Shown here: positions 45,748 through 55,778 of the stretch, one piece after another
How positions within the stretch are numbered: the first letter of the stretch is position 1
Layout: every line of letters begins with the position of its first letter
Origin: Poriferisphaera corsica
GTDB lineage: Bacteria > Planctomycetota > Phycisphaerae > Phycisphaerales > Phycisphaeraceae
Length of the DNA stretch: 64,000 bases
Assembly: GCF_007747445.1 (NCBI RefSeq)
Contig: NZ_CP036425.1
Location: 2,898,175-2,962,174 of the forward strand
Reading direction: 5' to 3'
Program-made: the position numbers and the translations under genes
The notes under the pieces: generated by a model
Databases searched by the model: none
What the model was told of the DNA's origin: nothing
Seen by the model: the letters and a program-made list of their open reading frames with translations, nothing else

Positions 45748-48700
45748 TCACTTCGTTTCTGTCGTAACTTTTTCCTCAACCGCCAATTCTTCATCCACCA
45801 CCTCATTGACCATCGCTTCAACCTCAACAGGCTCCTTACCTTCAAGCATGGCCGCCAGTTTTCTACGCATCGGCGACATTTCCTGCGTGTCTTCCTTCGT
45901 CATCTCAACAGGCTCAATCACTGCCGGCCCTTCATTCACATCTAGTTCAGCCGGCTTCACACGCTTCTCATCCACGCTTTCCTGAGCTTGCACAGCCGAC
46001 TCGGAAATTTGGCCATCAGCATCAACCTCGTCAAACTGAACTGCAACGCGCTTCGACACACCACGTTCTTGCATCGTAATCCCGTACATAATATTACACG
46101 CCTGCATGGTGCGTTTATGGTGGGTAATCACAATAAAGTGAGACACATCCAAGAAACTCTGAACAATCTGCGTAAACCGCTCAACATTTGCCTCATCCAG
46201 AGCCGCATCAACTTCGTCAAGAATCGCATACGGCGAAGGCCGGCTCTTAAAAATCGCCATTAATAACGCGATCGCCGTCATTGTCTTCTCACCACCCGAA
46301 AGCTGTGACAACGCACGCGGTTCTTTCCCCGGCGGCTTCGCCATAATCGTAATCCCCGCTTCAAGCACATCAATCTCCCCATCCTCATCAGCCTCCATCA
46401 CCACATCCGCTCGACCACCACCAAACAGCTTGCGGAACAACCCATCCTTACCACCAAAGTTATGCTTGATTTCTTCGAACGTCTGCATAAACATCGTCCG
46501 CGAGTTCGTATTGATCTCGTCAATCAACGATTCAAGTTGCTCTTTGGCTTCCTCAATATCCTTGACCTGCTCAATCAAATCATCATGACGTACTTCAAGA
46601 TCTTCCTGCTCGGCAATCGCATCAAGATTCACATTGCCTAAGCGATGAATCTTCCCGCGTAGTTCGTTGATCTCCTTCTCCACCTCATCCCAAGCAATCT
46701 CAAACGGATCGCTCGGCTCATCTAAGCCGTCAAACGCCTTCATATCCACAGGGGCTTCCACCTGCACTCCACCAATTCCCCATACCTCTAACACAGCATT
46801 AGCCGCTTCCTCAAGCTGCTCCAAATGGCGCTTGTATTCATACACCGAAATCCGGTAATCACCTTTCGCCTTCTTGTACGTTTCACGCACATCTAGCTCA
46901 AGCTGTTCCATTCCGCGTTGCTGAACCCCCTCAAGCTTCACTTCAAATTCTCGCTTACCCATCTCAAGCTTATGCAAACGATTATCAGCCTTATTCAAAG
47001 CCTTTCGATGCGTCTTCACATTCAACTTAAGCTCTGCCAACATCTCTTCTGCATGCTCAACTTTTTCGCCAATCTCTTTGCATTGCTCAACCAGCACATC
47101 AAGCTTTCCTGCCGCATCCTCAGCCTCAACCTTTGCCTCAGCCTGCGTCGTCTCAAGATCTTCAATCCGGCCGCGATGCGAAACCAATTGATCTTCAAGC
47201 ATCTTGTGTTGGCGTTCGACATCTGCTGTAGCAATCTCGATCTGGCGCAATTGCTTTTGCGCTGACGACAATTGTTCCGCGATCTGTCCAGCCTCAACAC
47301 GAATATTGCTCACGCCTTCCCGAGCGTCCTCAGCCTCACGCACCATCTCTTCAATCCCTGCCTCAGCCTCGCGACATGCATCCTTCTTTGTTCTTGCATC
47401 CGTCTCCAGCTGCTCCGCCTCACCACGATTCTGCTCACGTTTCTGAGCTGTCTCCTCAAGCTGCTCTTGGATCTGCTCGATCTCTTCACTCAAGCCAGGC
47501 TGCTCACGTTCCAAACGCTCAACTTGGCCCGTCAAAGATTCAATTCGTGATTCAAGCTTATTGCTTACCGCGGTTGCATCATAAATTGACTTACGCAGCG
47601 CACTCGTAACCTTCTCCACGTGAGCTGCATTTTCGGACAACTCACTGAGTGTATGCGTATCAGCCTCAATCTTAACATCTAATGCACTAATAGATCGCTC
47701 TAACGAGGCCAATTCTGAACGCCGGCTAATCAGCCCACCCATCTGACCACTCATCGGCCCAGCATAGACTCTGCCATCCGCATCCAGCAACTCCCCACTC
47801 CCTGTCACAAAGCGACTACCGCTCGGCATCACCGCGCGCATCATCATCGCCCCATCCAAATCCCTCACAACCCAAGTCTGCCCCAATATCCTTAACGCCA
47901 CAGGCCCCAACCATTCCGGATACGCAACCAAATCCAACACGCACTTAACCCCTGCAACCCCTTTATTCATCCCCAATTGGCTCGGCAGCATCGGCTGATC
48001 AATTGCCAAAAACGCAACACGACCACCCAACGCTTCAATCGCTTCTTTACCACCCTCACTACTACAAATATCCGCTAATCGATCAACCACGATCGCCTGC
48101 TGATACTCACCCAACGCCGCCTCAACAATCGCAGCATCCTCAACGTCAGCCTCAATCAGCTCCGCCAGCATCCCACGCACAAAACCAAACGCAGACCCCT
48201 CCCCTTCCGTTTCAGACAGCGCAAGAACCGCTTTCACCGGATCACTCACGCCCTCCTGATTCTCTTCCATTTCTTGCAGCACACCCCGCCTTGAATCCAA
48301 TGCCGATCGTTCCTGTTTACAATCTCCTAGTTGCTGTGAAATTTCTTTCTGTTGCGAGTCAAACTGCTCTCCTCGTTGAACTTCATGCTCAAGTTGTTGC
48401 TGCTCTTGCTCTAACAGTTGCTTAGCCTCTTCACGCTTCGCCTCAGAATCAGCTCTCTCTTCAAGCAGCCCCTTCAACTGATCACCAATATCTGCCGCAC
48501 GACGATCGATTTTCTCACGCGTCGCATGCAAACTATTCTCATACACTTCAAGCGATTGTACTTCGCTTCTCAGTTTATTCACCCGCCCCATCATCTTCCC
48601 AATACCCCGTTTTTCATCTTCCAACTCGCGGCGTTTCTCGTTAGCTTCCTGCTGCAAACGCTGGTACTTGCTACGTGCATCCTCCAAGCGTGATTCAACA

Positions 48701-49779
48701 GTACTCTCACGCTCAGCCAATTCCTCAGCCAGCTTCTTCGTCTCAACCTGCTCGTCAGCCAGTGTGCGGCCGCGCTCAGTCAACTCCTCAAGCCGATTCG
48801 CATCCCGTTCAATCTGCCCCGTCAAATCCCCAAGCGTAGTCGCAGCAAATCTCTCGCGCTGCTCAGCTTTCTCCTTGCGGCTTTTCTCACTCATCCGCTC
48901 ATGTTCAAGTTGCTTTTGCTGATCCACCACAGCCTTACCCTCAACCTCAGCATCAGCCAAAGCCTGCTCATGCTGCGTCAGCTCTCTCGCCGCAAATGCG
49001 CGATCCGCTTCCGCCTGATCAAGCTCCTCCACCAATCCGCTCAGTCCCTCTTCCAGCTTATGGTACTCAGCAAGTGCATACTGCAACTGCAACTCGCGCA
49101 ACCTCACAGAATAAGTCTGATACGACCGCGCTCTCGCAGCCTGCATCTTCACTGACCGCAACCTTCTCTCCGTTTCTTCCAACCGTGTACGACATAGATT
49201 CAGGTTCGTTTCCGTACGCTCTAACTTACGGATAGCCTCTTTCTTTCTCGCCTTAAATTTACTGATCCCCGCCGCCTCTTCAAAAATAGATCGGCGTTCC
49301 TGCGAATTCGCCTCAAGCATCCGAGCAACCTTGCCCTGCTCGATCACCGAATACGCCTCTGTCCCCACCCCGGTATCCATGAACATCTCTTTCACGTCGC
49401 GCAATCGCGCACGACGATTATTGATCAGATACTCACTCGTCCCATCTCGATAGAGCTGTCTTGTAACCGCCACCTCATCCACATCCAACCCCAAACGCCG
49501 CTGCCCATTCGCCTCAGGCAGATTCTCAAACGTCAACGTCACACTCGCCATCCCGCTCGGCTTACGCGCACTCGAACCGTTGAAAATCACATCCTGCATC
49601 GCACCGCCACGCAGACTTTTCGCGCTCTGTTCACCCAAAACCCATTTAATTGCATCCACGACATTAGACTTGCCACAGCCGTTCGGCCCGACAATGCCTA
49701 CAATCGGAGCATCAAAGTTGATCTCGGTCTTATCCGCAAAAGATTTGAAACCCGCAAGGGTCAGCTTTGCTAATCGCAT
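45748..49779 (-). CDS. smc: Chromosome segregation ATPase Smc
   Basis: This is the condensin core protein that organises the chromosome. The 1343-residue protein has Walker A GPNGCGKS (31-38), two long coiled coils (about 170-500 and 680-1020) and a central hinge at about 505-665. The C-terminal head has the signature [20 protein letters not shown] and Walker [20 protein letters not shown]. It is longer than most Smc proteins (about 1180 residues), largely because of a Glu/Val-rich tail of about 100 residues after the head domain. ScpA and ScpB genes are not in the window. The start [18 protein letters not shown] is the family N-terminus. Confidence 0.96.
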   Translation of the reverse strand: MRLAKLTLAGFKSFADKTEINFDAPIVGIVGPNGCGKSNVVDAIKWVLGEQSAKSLRGGAMQDVIFNGSSARKPSGMASVTLTFENLPEANGQRRLGLDVDEVAVTRQLYRDGTSEYLINNRRARLRDVKEMFMDTGVGTEAYSVIEQGKVARMLEANSQERRSIFEEAAGISKFKARKKEAIRKLERTETNLNLCRTRLEETERRLRSVKMQAARARSYQTYSVRLRELQLQYALAEYHKLEEGLSGLVEELDQAEADRAFAARELTQHEQALADAEVEGKAVVDQQKQLEHERMSEKSRKEKAEQRERFAATTLGDLTGQIERDANRLEELTERGRTLADEQVETKKLAEELAERESTVESRLEDARSKYQRLQQEANEKRRELEDEKRGIGKMMGRVNKLRSEVQSLEVYENSLHATREKIDRRAADIGDQLKGLLEERADSEAKREEAKQLLEQEQQQLEHEVQRGEQFDSQQKEISQQLGDCKQERSALDSRRGVLQEMEENQEGVSDPVKAVLALSETEGEGSAFGFVRGMLAELIEADVEDAAIVEAALGEYQQAIVVDRLADICSSEGGKEAIEALGGRVAFLAIDQPMLPSQLGMNKGVAGVKCVLDLVAYPEWLGPVALRILGQTWVVRDLDGAMMMRAVMPSGSRFVTGSGELLDADGRVYAGPMSGQMGGLISRRSELASLERSISALDVKIEADTHTLSELSENAAHVEKVTSALRKSIYDATAVSNKLESRIESLTGQVERLEREQPGLSEEIEQIQEQLEETAQKREQNRGEAEQLETDARTKKDACREAEAGIEEMVREAEDAREGVSNIRVEAGQIAEQLSSAQKQLRQIEIATADVERQHKMLEDQLVSHRGRIEDLETTQAEAKVEAEDAAGKLDVLVEQCKEIGEKVEHAEEMLAELKLNVKTHRKALNKADNRLHKLEMGKREFEVKLEGVQQRGMEQLELDVRETYKKAKGDYRISVYEYKRHLEQLEEAANAVLEVWGIGGVQVEAPVDMKAFDGLDEPSDPFEIAWDEVEKEINELRGKIHRLGNVNLDAIAEQEDLEVRHDDLIEQVKDIEEAKEQLESLIDEINTNSRTMFMQTFEEIKHNFGGKDGLFRKLFGGGRADVVMEADEDGEIDVLEAGITIMAKPPGKEPRALSQLSGGEKTMTAIALLMAIFKSRPSPYAILDEVDAALDEANVERFTQIVQSFLDVSHFIVITHHKRTMQACNIMYGITMQERGVSKRVAVQFDEVDADGQISESAVQAQESVDEKRVKPAELDVNEGPAVIEPVEMTKEDTQEMSPMRRKLAAMLEGKEPVEVEAMVNEVVDEELAVEEKVTTETK

Positions 49780-50141
49780 ATCGCCTACCGACCTCCATGT
49801 CGCTTATGTATCGTCTCTATAGCCAGCTCCGCCGGCCATCGCCCCTGATCATCTGCCCAACCAGCCTACACACTTTCGTATGCATTCCCTAGACAGACGC
49901 CTTATTTGTCACAACGCACCATCATACGCAAATGGTGCCCACACGTCACCCAATGAACGCCGCTCATTATCGCTAAAAAGCATCCCCAAGTCGAGTCCAA
50001 ATCGATTTTACGCCCAGACTTGCGTAAATCCCCCCTTTCTCAGCCCTGCCTTCCCAGATATCCCCTCCCAAACTTTTCCTACACGCCCCATCTCCCCCCA
50101 CTTCACTTTAGCTTTCCACATCCAGCCGCCACAAATCCATC
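49780..50141. other. Upstream region of smc
   Basis: No gene is seen; short open frames here are not family-like. The tract is C-rich on the plus strand from about 50030. I could not place the smc promoter. Confidence 0.3.
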
Positions 50142-50170
50142 AAAAAAACTGAGCAGCTTTCGCCACTCAG
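50142..50170 (-). terminator. Terminator of the P-ring-like lipoprotein gene
   Basis: On the minus strand, a 9-pair stem (50170-50162 with 50157-50149, including two G-T pairs) is closed by a GAAA tetraloop and followed by seven T. Confidence 0.8.
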
Positions 50171-50201
50171 CTTTTATTCACATTATCCATACAAGCAAGG
50201 C

Positions 50202-52250
50202 TTACTCAGGCCGTGCCTGCTGCTTCGCATCATTACTACCATCGCTCTCAGCACGCCCCTGCTGCGGTTTATCGAACCCGCGCTGCAGCGTCATTGGAGC
50301 GCCAATTCGGCGACCCGCCTTCTCACCAGAAACCGCAGGCGAATCTTCAACCATCGGATCAATCGCGTCGGAATCTCTTCTCACACCATCAATCTGATTA
50401 GCTTTCTGATAATCATCAATCTGCTTCTGCAGCGGACTCTGATGCAACACCACCTCCGCTTTGACATATCCCTGTTTGCTCAACTGGTACACCACATCCG
50501 CCACCTGACTGTACGTCAGATCAAGACCCGGCTGATCTTCAAAATCAACCTGCCTGTGACCCAGTAAGTAAACCAGTGTCGCTACCGTCGACGGGATCTC
50601 ATACTGTTTCGGCTTCCTCGCCTCCACAGCGGCCTTCCGTTTATCTTTCGCATTCGCGACCACATCAGCTTTCTCACGTGCATTCAATCGATAAAACACC
50701 GTCGTTGTCCTGCTCGCCGCACTATCCAGCACGTTTACTGCCGTCGGATCAACAACCCGGTCATTCGACCGTAGCATCAATCGATCGCTCCACATCGACG
50801 CATACCCCTCATCCGCCAGCTTCATCTGATCGTTAAACAACACAATCCGCGGAATCCCATACTCATGCGTCACATAAATCAGTGGCTTCTCAATTCCCCG
50901 AATACGGTCAATCAAGAATTTCACTTCATCATTCCCGTCTCGCACAACATATCGATTCAAAAGCTCATGCCCTGTAATCGCAATACTGTTATACGCCGCC
51001 AATCGTACTTCCTGCTTCGCATCATCCAAGAGCGCGCTCAATGCTTCTCGACCATTCGCCGAGTCAGGTAAGTACACCAGCAGCTCTGCAACCATCTTAC
51101 GTGTTGCCCAATCCGGATCCTTCGACATTTCCTGCAGATACCGCGATGCACGCTCATCACCCAACCACGCCCCAGCTTTCAGAGCAGATCGCTTTACATG
51201 CTGTAAATCATGATCATACAGCACACGTAAAACATCCAAACTCATCTTCCCAAGCGCTCTCCACGCCTGAACAATTTCATCTTCCTGCTCAGGGAATTTT
51301 TCCAAAACCTTCGCCAGCTTCGCTGCTTGTCTTGCCTCAAAACCTGGGCTAACTTCAAGATAGGTACTCTTAATCAACCCCAGTAATTCTTCTGTTCGGT
51401 ATGCCCATCGCTGTGGCACAGTAATCCGAATAAATGTATCCGTCTTCGCCTCCGCAATCGGCTGCGAATCTTCATGATATCCATACTTCTCATTAATCCG
51501 ATCAGCGATCATGCGGCTACGCGTGTAACTCGGCACATTCAACACCAATCGCATATCACGATTATTCTTCACCTCACCGCCAGCAATCACAACCGCCTGA
51601 CGACTAAATTTCTGCAACTCTTTCCGATCCGATATATCGCGCTTCATCGGCGACATATAAATCGGCCCAATCGCTCCCGCTTCCTTCTTGATAAACCGAC
51701 CCGGGAACTGAACACCACCCGGACTCAATTCCGTACGCCACAAACGCCCACCATCCAAACTTTCCGTATCTGTCCCCGGCAACGCAGACACCAACAAATC
51801 AAATCGCTGACCCTTCACCGCACCCGCTGGGATCATCCCCTCAATCGCAACAATCGCACTCCCCTTATCTGCCATCATCCGCTCTGGACTCAACCAACCA
51901 TAACCCTTCGATGGCGTACCCACTCCCTGCTTCCGCAATTCACTCACCATGTACTGCTTCAAGTGTTGCGGTATCTGCCTCGAGCCTGTCCCCTCCAAAT
52001 CCACCACCAAACTGTAATTCGATACAAGCATCGGCGCAAAACCGTCCAGCGACGTCAACGAACCAACCGACCCATGCAGATACGACGGCCCCCTAAACAT
52101 CGGCATAGGCTTCGCACCCGGCGCAGTCGTTCGCTGCTCAGGCTTCGAGCACCCAGGCATACCGACCACCACAACCATAGCCGCACACGCCAGCATCGAC
52201 GCCGCAGCAATCCGCACGACTTCCGTCTTACGTACCTGTCTTTTTTTCAT
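50202..52250 (-). CDS. Lipoprotein with FlgI (P-ring)-like domain and HEAT-like repeats
   Basis: The 682-residue protein has a lipoprotein signal (n-region MKKRQVRKTEVVR, hydrophobic core, lipobox ending at C34 in GMPGC). Residues about 75-290 resemble the flagellar P-ring protein FlgI: SNYSLVVDLEGTGSRQIPQH, AIVAIEGMIPAGAVKGQRFD and the following VSALPGTDTESLDGGRLWRT correspond to FlgI's G-L-V-x-L-x-G-T-G and P-x-x-A-x-x-G-Q-x-x-D stretches. Then come helical HEAT-like repeats (about 330-450) and a charged tail. No flagellar basal-body gene is adjacent. The ATG at 52250 gives a normal signal peptide; earlier in-frame codons to 52295 are alternatives. The role is unknown. Confidence 0.72.
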   Translation of the reverse strand: MKKRQVRKTEVVRIAAASMLACAAMVVVVGMPGCSKPEQRTTAPGAKPMPMFRGPSYLHGSVGSLTSLDGFAPMLVSNYSLVVDLEGTGSRQIPQHLKQYMVSELRKQGVGTPSKGYGWLSPERMMADKGSAIVAIEGMIPAGAVKGQRFDLLVSALPGTDTESLDGGRLWRTELSPGGVQFPGRFIKKEAGAIGPIYMSPMKRDISDRKELQKFSRQAVVIAGGEVKNNRDMRLVLNVPSYTRSRMIADRINEKYGYHEDSQPIAEAKTDTFIRITVPQRWAYRTEELLGLIKSTYLEVSPGFEARQAAKLAKVLEKFPEQEDEIVQAWRALGKMSLDVLRVLYDHDLQHVKRSALKAGAWLGDERASRYLQEMSKDPDWATRKMVAELLVYLPDSANGREALSALLDDAKQEVRLAAYNSIAITGHELLNRYVVRDGNDEVKFLIDRIRGIEKPLIYVTHEYGIPRIVLFNDQMKLADEGYASMWSDRLMLRSNDRVVDPTAVNVLDSAASRTTTVFYRLNAREKADVVANAKDKRKAAVEARKPKQYEIPSTVATLVYLLGHRQVDFEDQPGLDLTYSQVADVVYQLSKQGYVKAEVVLHQSPLQKQIDDYQKANQIDGVRRDSDAIDPMVEDSPAVSGEKAGRRIGAPMTLQRGFDKPQQGRAESDGSNDAKQQARPE

Positions 52251-52595
52251 GCTGTTATTCATCCAATACTTGTACTTCCGGCTCACCGGCCTCATTCAAT
52301 TCAATACCGTTTGCATTCTCGATGTGGCCGAACCTTACGCAGCTTTTTCTGGCAGAAACAAGCTGTGGAAAGAACCTCTGGGGGTTCTAAGGGGGGGATC
52401 GCATTGTCCCTCATTTCAAATTCCACATCAAGAACATTTCAACCACCCACCTACTTTTTGCGATCCATCCTCCTTTATCATCCCCCTCCCCCCCATTACC
52501 ACACATCCCGCACATATCCTACCAAACCCGCCATAAATGTCAGTTTATACACCCCACGCATCCCCAAACCCTCATCACCCTGCTAAACTACACCC
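52251..52595. other. Divergent region between the lipoprotein gene and hpt
   Basis: No gene is seen. A small hairpin, AGAACC (52371-52376) with GGTTCT (52383-52388), is followed by a G run. The part next to hpt is C-rich. Confidence 0.3.
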
Positions 52596-53195
52596 ATGCC
52601 TATGAAACAAGACATCGAACGCGTCCTCATCACCCGCCAGGAAATCGATCAGCGGCTCGACGAGCTTGCCAAGCAGATCTACGACGACATCATCGCCGAC
52701 TCTCCTTCCTGCCCTGACAACGGCACGCCCATCATCCCCGACATCACGCTCGTACCCATCCTCACCGGCTCCATCATCTTCGTTGCCGACCTCATCCGCC
52801 GCCTACCACTCAAAATGCAGATCCGTGTCATGTCTGTCACCTCATACCCCGGCACAGCCACCTCCACAAAAGGTGCATCCGTCGAAGCCGCCCTCACCCG
52901 CCTCCCCGAACGCCTTGATGGCCACCACGTCCTCATCATCGATGACATCCTCGACTCCGGTAATACGCTCAAACTTGTCAAAGAGATCATCGCCAAGAAA
53001 AACCCAGCAACCCTTCGATCCTGCATGCTCCTCCGCAAACAGCGACCCGAAGCCCTCGCTGAGGCCTGTGAATACATCGCTTTCGATATCCCTGACGAAT
53101 TTGTTATAGGCTACGGCCTCGATTATGACGATTATTACCGTAACCTCCCCGAAATCTGTACACTCAAACCCGAGGTCTACGAAAACGATCTATAA
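52596..53195 (+). CDS. hpt: Hypoxanthine phosphoribosyltransferase
   Basis: A purine-salvage enzyme that joins PRPP to hypoxanthine or guanine, giving IMP or GMP. The 199-residue protein has the type I PRT fold, with ILTGSIIFVADLIRRLPLKM, MSVTSYPG, the PRPP loop VLIIDDILDSGNTLKLV (about 110-126) and the C-terminal purine-contact region PDEFVIGYGLDYDDYYRNLP. The DEFVxGYGLDY motif is diagnostic of HPRT. A second ATG two codons in is possible. The PH-domain gene follows 88 bases later. Confidence 0.95.
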   Translation: MPMKQDIERVLITRQEIDQRLDELAKQIYDDIIADSPSCPDNGTPIIPDITLVPILTGSIIFVADLIRRLPLKMQIRVMSVTSYPGTATSTKGASVEAALTRLPERLDGHHVLIIDDILDSGNTLKLVKEIIAKKNPATLRSCMLLRKQRPEALAEACEYIAFDIPDEFVIGYGLDYDDYYRNLPEICTLKPEVYENDL

Positions 53196-53283
53196 ACCCA
53201 CACCCACTCCTCCTCAGACGCATACCCACACCCACGCGATCTAACCGCACCAACATTTTCTCATGCCCCCACGGAGCAAACAC

Positions 53284-53946
53284 ATGTTCCTCACCTCAAC
53301 AACCCAATCCCCATCACCCAAAACGCTTCGCCGCAAGCGCATACCTATCCATCCCAAACATCCCCCCTCCCCCACTAAACTCGACTACGCCGATGATGGC
53401 ATCACTCCCGACATCGAAACCAATATCCGTCCCGGCGTCATGATCCCTCACGACATCCTTCAGCCCGGCGAGGCCATCATCCTCCTACTCAAACCTTCAC
53501 TGCTCTACATCGTCCTTGCTCCGCTCCGCGCCATTGCCATCCTCGCTTTTCTCACCCTCGCAACTCTCGTCGCCAACAACATGTACACCTTCACCAATCC
53601 GCGTGAAATCATCTTCATCGGCGGCGTCGCCATCGCAGCCCGCATCTTCTGGCAATTCGTCGAATGGCTCTCCCGAACCTACATCCTCACCGATCAACGC
53701 CTTATCCGCATCAAAGGCGTCACCACCGTCTCCGTCTACGAAACACCACTCAGTAACATCCAACAAACCGAAGTCATCCGCTCCATCCGCGAGCAGCTCA
53801 CCGCTCTCGGCACCATCGCCTTCTCTACCGCAGGCACAGGACACATCGACGCCTACTGGGTCATGCTCAACAATCCCTACGAAATCCAGAACACCATCAT
53901 CAAAACCATCAACCGCTACCACCCCCGCAATAAACGCAACCCATAA
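53284..53946 (+). CDS. Bacterial PH domain (bPH2/DUF304) membrane protein
   Basis: The 220-residue protein has about 55 hydrophilic residues and an HDILQPGEAIILLLKPSLLY segment. Two membrane helices lie at about 80-100 and 105-125. A bPH2 domain follows, with EWLSRTYILTDQRLIRIKGV, PLSNIQQTEVIRSIREQLTA and LGTIAFSTAGTGHID. Such proteins are membrane-associated and of unknown role. An in-frame ATG exists at 53263, but GGAG (53273-53276) lies 7 bases before the ATG at 53284, so the latter is used. Confidence 0.85.
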   Translation: MFLTSTTQSPSPKTLRRKRIPIHPKHPPSPTKLDYADDGITPDIETNIRPGVMIPHDILQPGEAIILLLKPSLLYIVLAPLRAIAILAFLTLATLVANNMYTFTNPREIIFIGGVAIAARIFWQFVEWLSRTYILTDQRLIRIKGVTTVSVYETPLSNIQQTEVIRSIREQLTALGTIAFSTAGTGHIDAYWVMLNNPYEIQNTIIKTINRYHPRNKRNP

Positions 53947-54261
53947 TCAACTCACAACCCTCGCTTTCCCCTCACTTAGCTCACTCAGCCCTCTGCCCCA
54001 AACGCACCTAAAATCACCAAGCAACCGGCAAACAAAAAGCCAGCATAAACGCCGGCCTTACTTATCAATTCTTTTCCAACATTCTTCCAAGACACATGTC
54101 TTCCCAGCATATCGGTAGCTCATTCGGCCTCACAGAAAATATCACGACGTCTAATATGCCCCCAACCATAAATAATCTAAAAAATTGCCAACCAACACCT
54201 GCAAGTTGGAAGAAGTAAGGTTAATTATCCTTCTTCAATTCAACATCCCTACCCACTATAT
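53947..54261. other. Convergent intergenic tract
   Basis: No gene is seen. An imperfect hairpin about 54040-54062 (AAGCCAGC / GCCGGCCTT) may end the PH-domain gene. A GAAGAAG (54209-54215) / CTTCTTC (54230-54236) inverted repeat may end the glycosyltransferase gene. Neither has a good T tract. Confidence 0.35.
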
Positions 54262-55164
54262 CTACCGAGGAAATAAACGACATTCAGTTGAATTTCTTTC
54301 ATATTTACGACCGGTCAAAACCTTCTGCAATAACCCGACCGGATATTTCCAATAGAAAGGTGTGTACTTCAGGTAGCGCCAATAATCAAACCAGAATGCA
54401 TGCCGTTTTCTCTCAAAATTCCACGGCTTACGCCTGCCCGTGTAATGAACACAACACGGGTCTTTCATCGCTAACTTCAATTGCTCATCAGTTTCCGTTT
54501 TATACTGAACATCTTCGCGATACGGAATTGTTGTCAAATTCCATGTCTGATCCAAAAAATAAATCTTGCCTGCCATAACATAATTGAGAATATCTTGATC
54601 ACATGCCTGTATATTCTCTCCAATAGCAAGCAAAGCCTGCTTGTACTTCGGCAGCAATTCATGCTCACGAATACGCTTCAGATTCATCAGCATCACGCCA
54701 CTGTTAAAACGTATACCTTCTGGCATGTTCATATTATCGTATTCAGTAGCAAGTGCGCAAGAGAGTTCTGCCGCAGCAGCATAATAATCATCAATCGGTA
54801 AATGCCATAGTTCTGATATCGACGCCCTGAAGATTAAATCACAATCAACATACAGAATGCGTTCTAATTGCGGCAACAAATCTGCCAGTGCCAATCTGTA
54901 ATACGCTGCTGTTGTTAAATGAACCGCCAACGGCCAATCTGAAAACTCTGAATCGTCAACCTGTATAAATTCAACGGTTAAAGCCCCAAGTCTTTCACAG
55001 GATTTAATCTGTGATTTCGCTCGTTCACTTAGCTCACCATGCAAAACATAAAGATGAACACTTGCATCAGAATCAAGATTTAAAATTAACGAAGCAATAG
55101 CAACACATGCGTGCTGCACGTAGTTCGAATCGGTTGCAAGCGCAACCTTCATGTGATGAGACAT
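54262..55164 (-). CDS. Glycosyltransferase family 8 protein
   Basis: It transfers a hexose, typically galactose or glucose, onto lipopolysaccharide core or another glycan. The 300-residue GT-A enzyme has MKVALATDSNYVQHACVAIA at the start, YYRLALADLLPQLERILYVD then CDLIF containing the DxD motif (about 103-108), and FNSGVMLMNLKRIRE, CDQDILNYVM and CCVHYTGRRKPW near the end. All are classical GT8 blocks. The frame opens at an ATG at 55209; 55164 and 55152 give shorter, more usual N-termini, and there is no SD to decide. It is isolated, AT-richer than its neighbours and flanked by a repeat-rich tract, so horizontal acquisition is possible. Confidence 0.88.
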   Translation of the reverse strand: MSHHMKVALATDSNYVQHACVAIASLILNLDSDASVHLYVLHGELSERAKSQIKSCERLGALTVEFIQVDDSEFSDWPLAVHLTTAAYYRLALADLLPQLERILYVDCDLIFRASISELWHLPIDDYYAAAAELSCALATEYDNMNMPEGIRFNSGVMLMNLKRIREHELLPKYKQALLAIGENIQACDQDILNYVMAGKIYFLDQTWNLTTIPYREDVQYKTETDEQLKLAMKDPCCVHYTGRRKPWNFERKRHAFWFDYWRYLKYTPFYWKYPVGLLQKVLTGRKYERNSTECRLFPR

Positions 55165-55724
55165 CTGAATATTGACCCCGGAAATAGGCTGAGGATTAGG
55201 ACAGTTCATTAGATAATAATTGCAATTCAGCCGAGTTACAATTTTCCTAATAATGTGTTGTGAACAACATAAAAAGACGTTCTAACCACTTGAACAATCC
55301 TATTGCCAATTGACCTAATCACACAATCAATCGACTACATGACAAAACCTTGACCACACCAACATGTACCCACACACTCCCAGCGATTCTTCAATGCACC
55401 ACCATAAAATTTCAATTACACACCATGCCTATGCAAACATCATGCCGCCATCGCCTTTTTCAGAAGGCGCGCACAAACGCGCGTTTTGGCCATATTTGCC
55501 TAGTTGAAACTCGTGTGTGCGCGCGTTTTTTCGATCGTTTCTTTCAAAAACTGATCAATATCTGCCCAAAACCGGCCAATTCCAAATACATACAAACCCC
55601 AAAATAAATCATACGCGCGCACAAAGCCGCATCAACAACCATATATGAAACTTATCGTTCCGTATTCAAAATATGCACACGTTTTGCGCGCGACATGAAT
55701 TACGTGTTTCCACCGAATCCCAAC
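55165..55724. other. Gene-free tract with repeated GCGCGCACAAA-type motifs
   Basis: No gene is seen. GCGCGCACAAACGCGCG (from about 55468), TGTGTGCGCGCG (from about 55515), ACGCGCGCACAAAG (from about 55613) and GCACACGTTTTGCGCGCG (from about 55674) recur in an otherwise AT-rich stretch. The same core occurs in the 11.6-12.0 kb tract. Confidence 0.55.
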
Positions 55725-55754
55725 AAAAAAGGCTGACACTTAGCATCAGCCTTT
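55725..55754 (-). terminator. Terminator of hisD
   Basis: AAAGGCTGA (55728-55736) pairs with TCAGCCTTT (55746-55754). On the minus strand it ends in TTTTTT. It sits 25 bases past the hisD stop. Confidence 0.9.
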
Positions 55755-55778
55755 CAGAATTCTCTGATTGATTACAAA

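Noticed and set aside
51474-52586. 370-codon plus-strand open frame
   Set aside because: Antisense shadow of the P-ring-like lipoprotein gene, His/Arg/Thr-rich with no motif.
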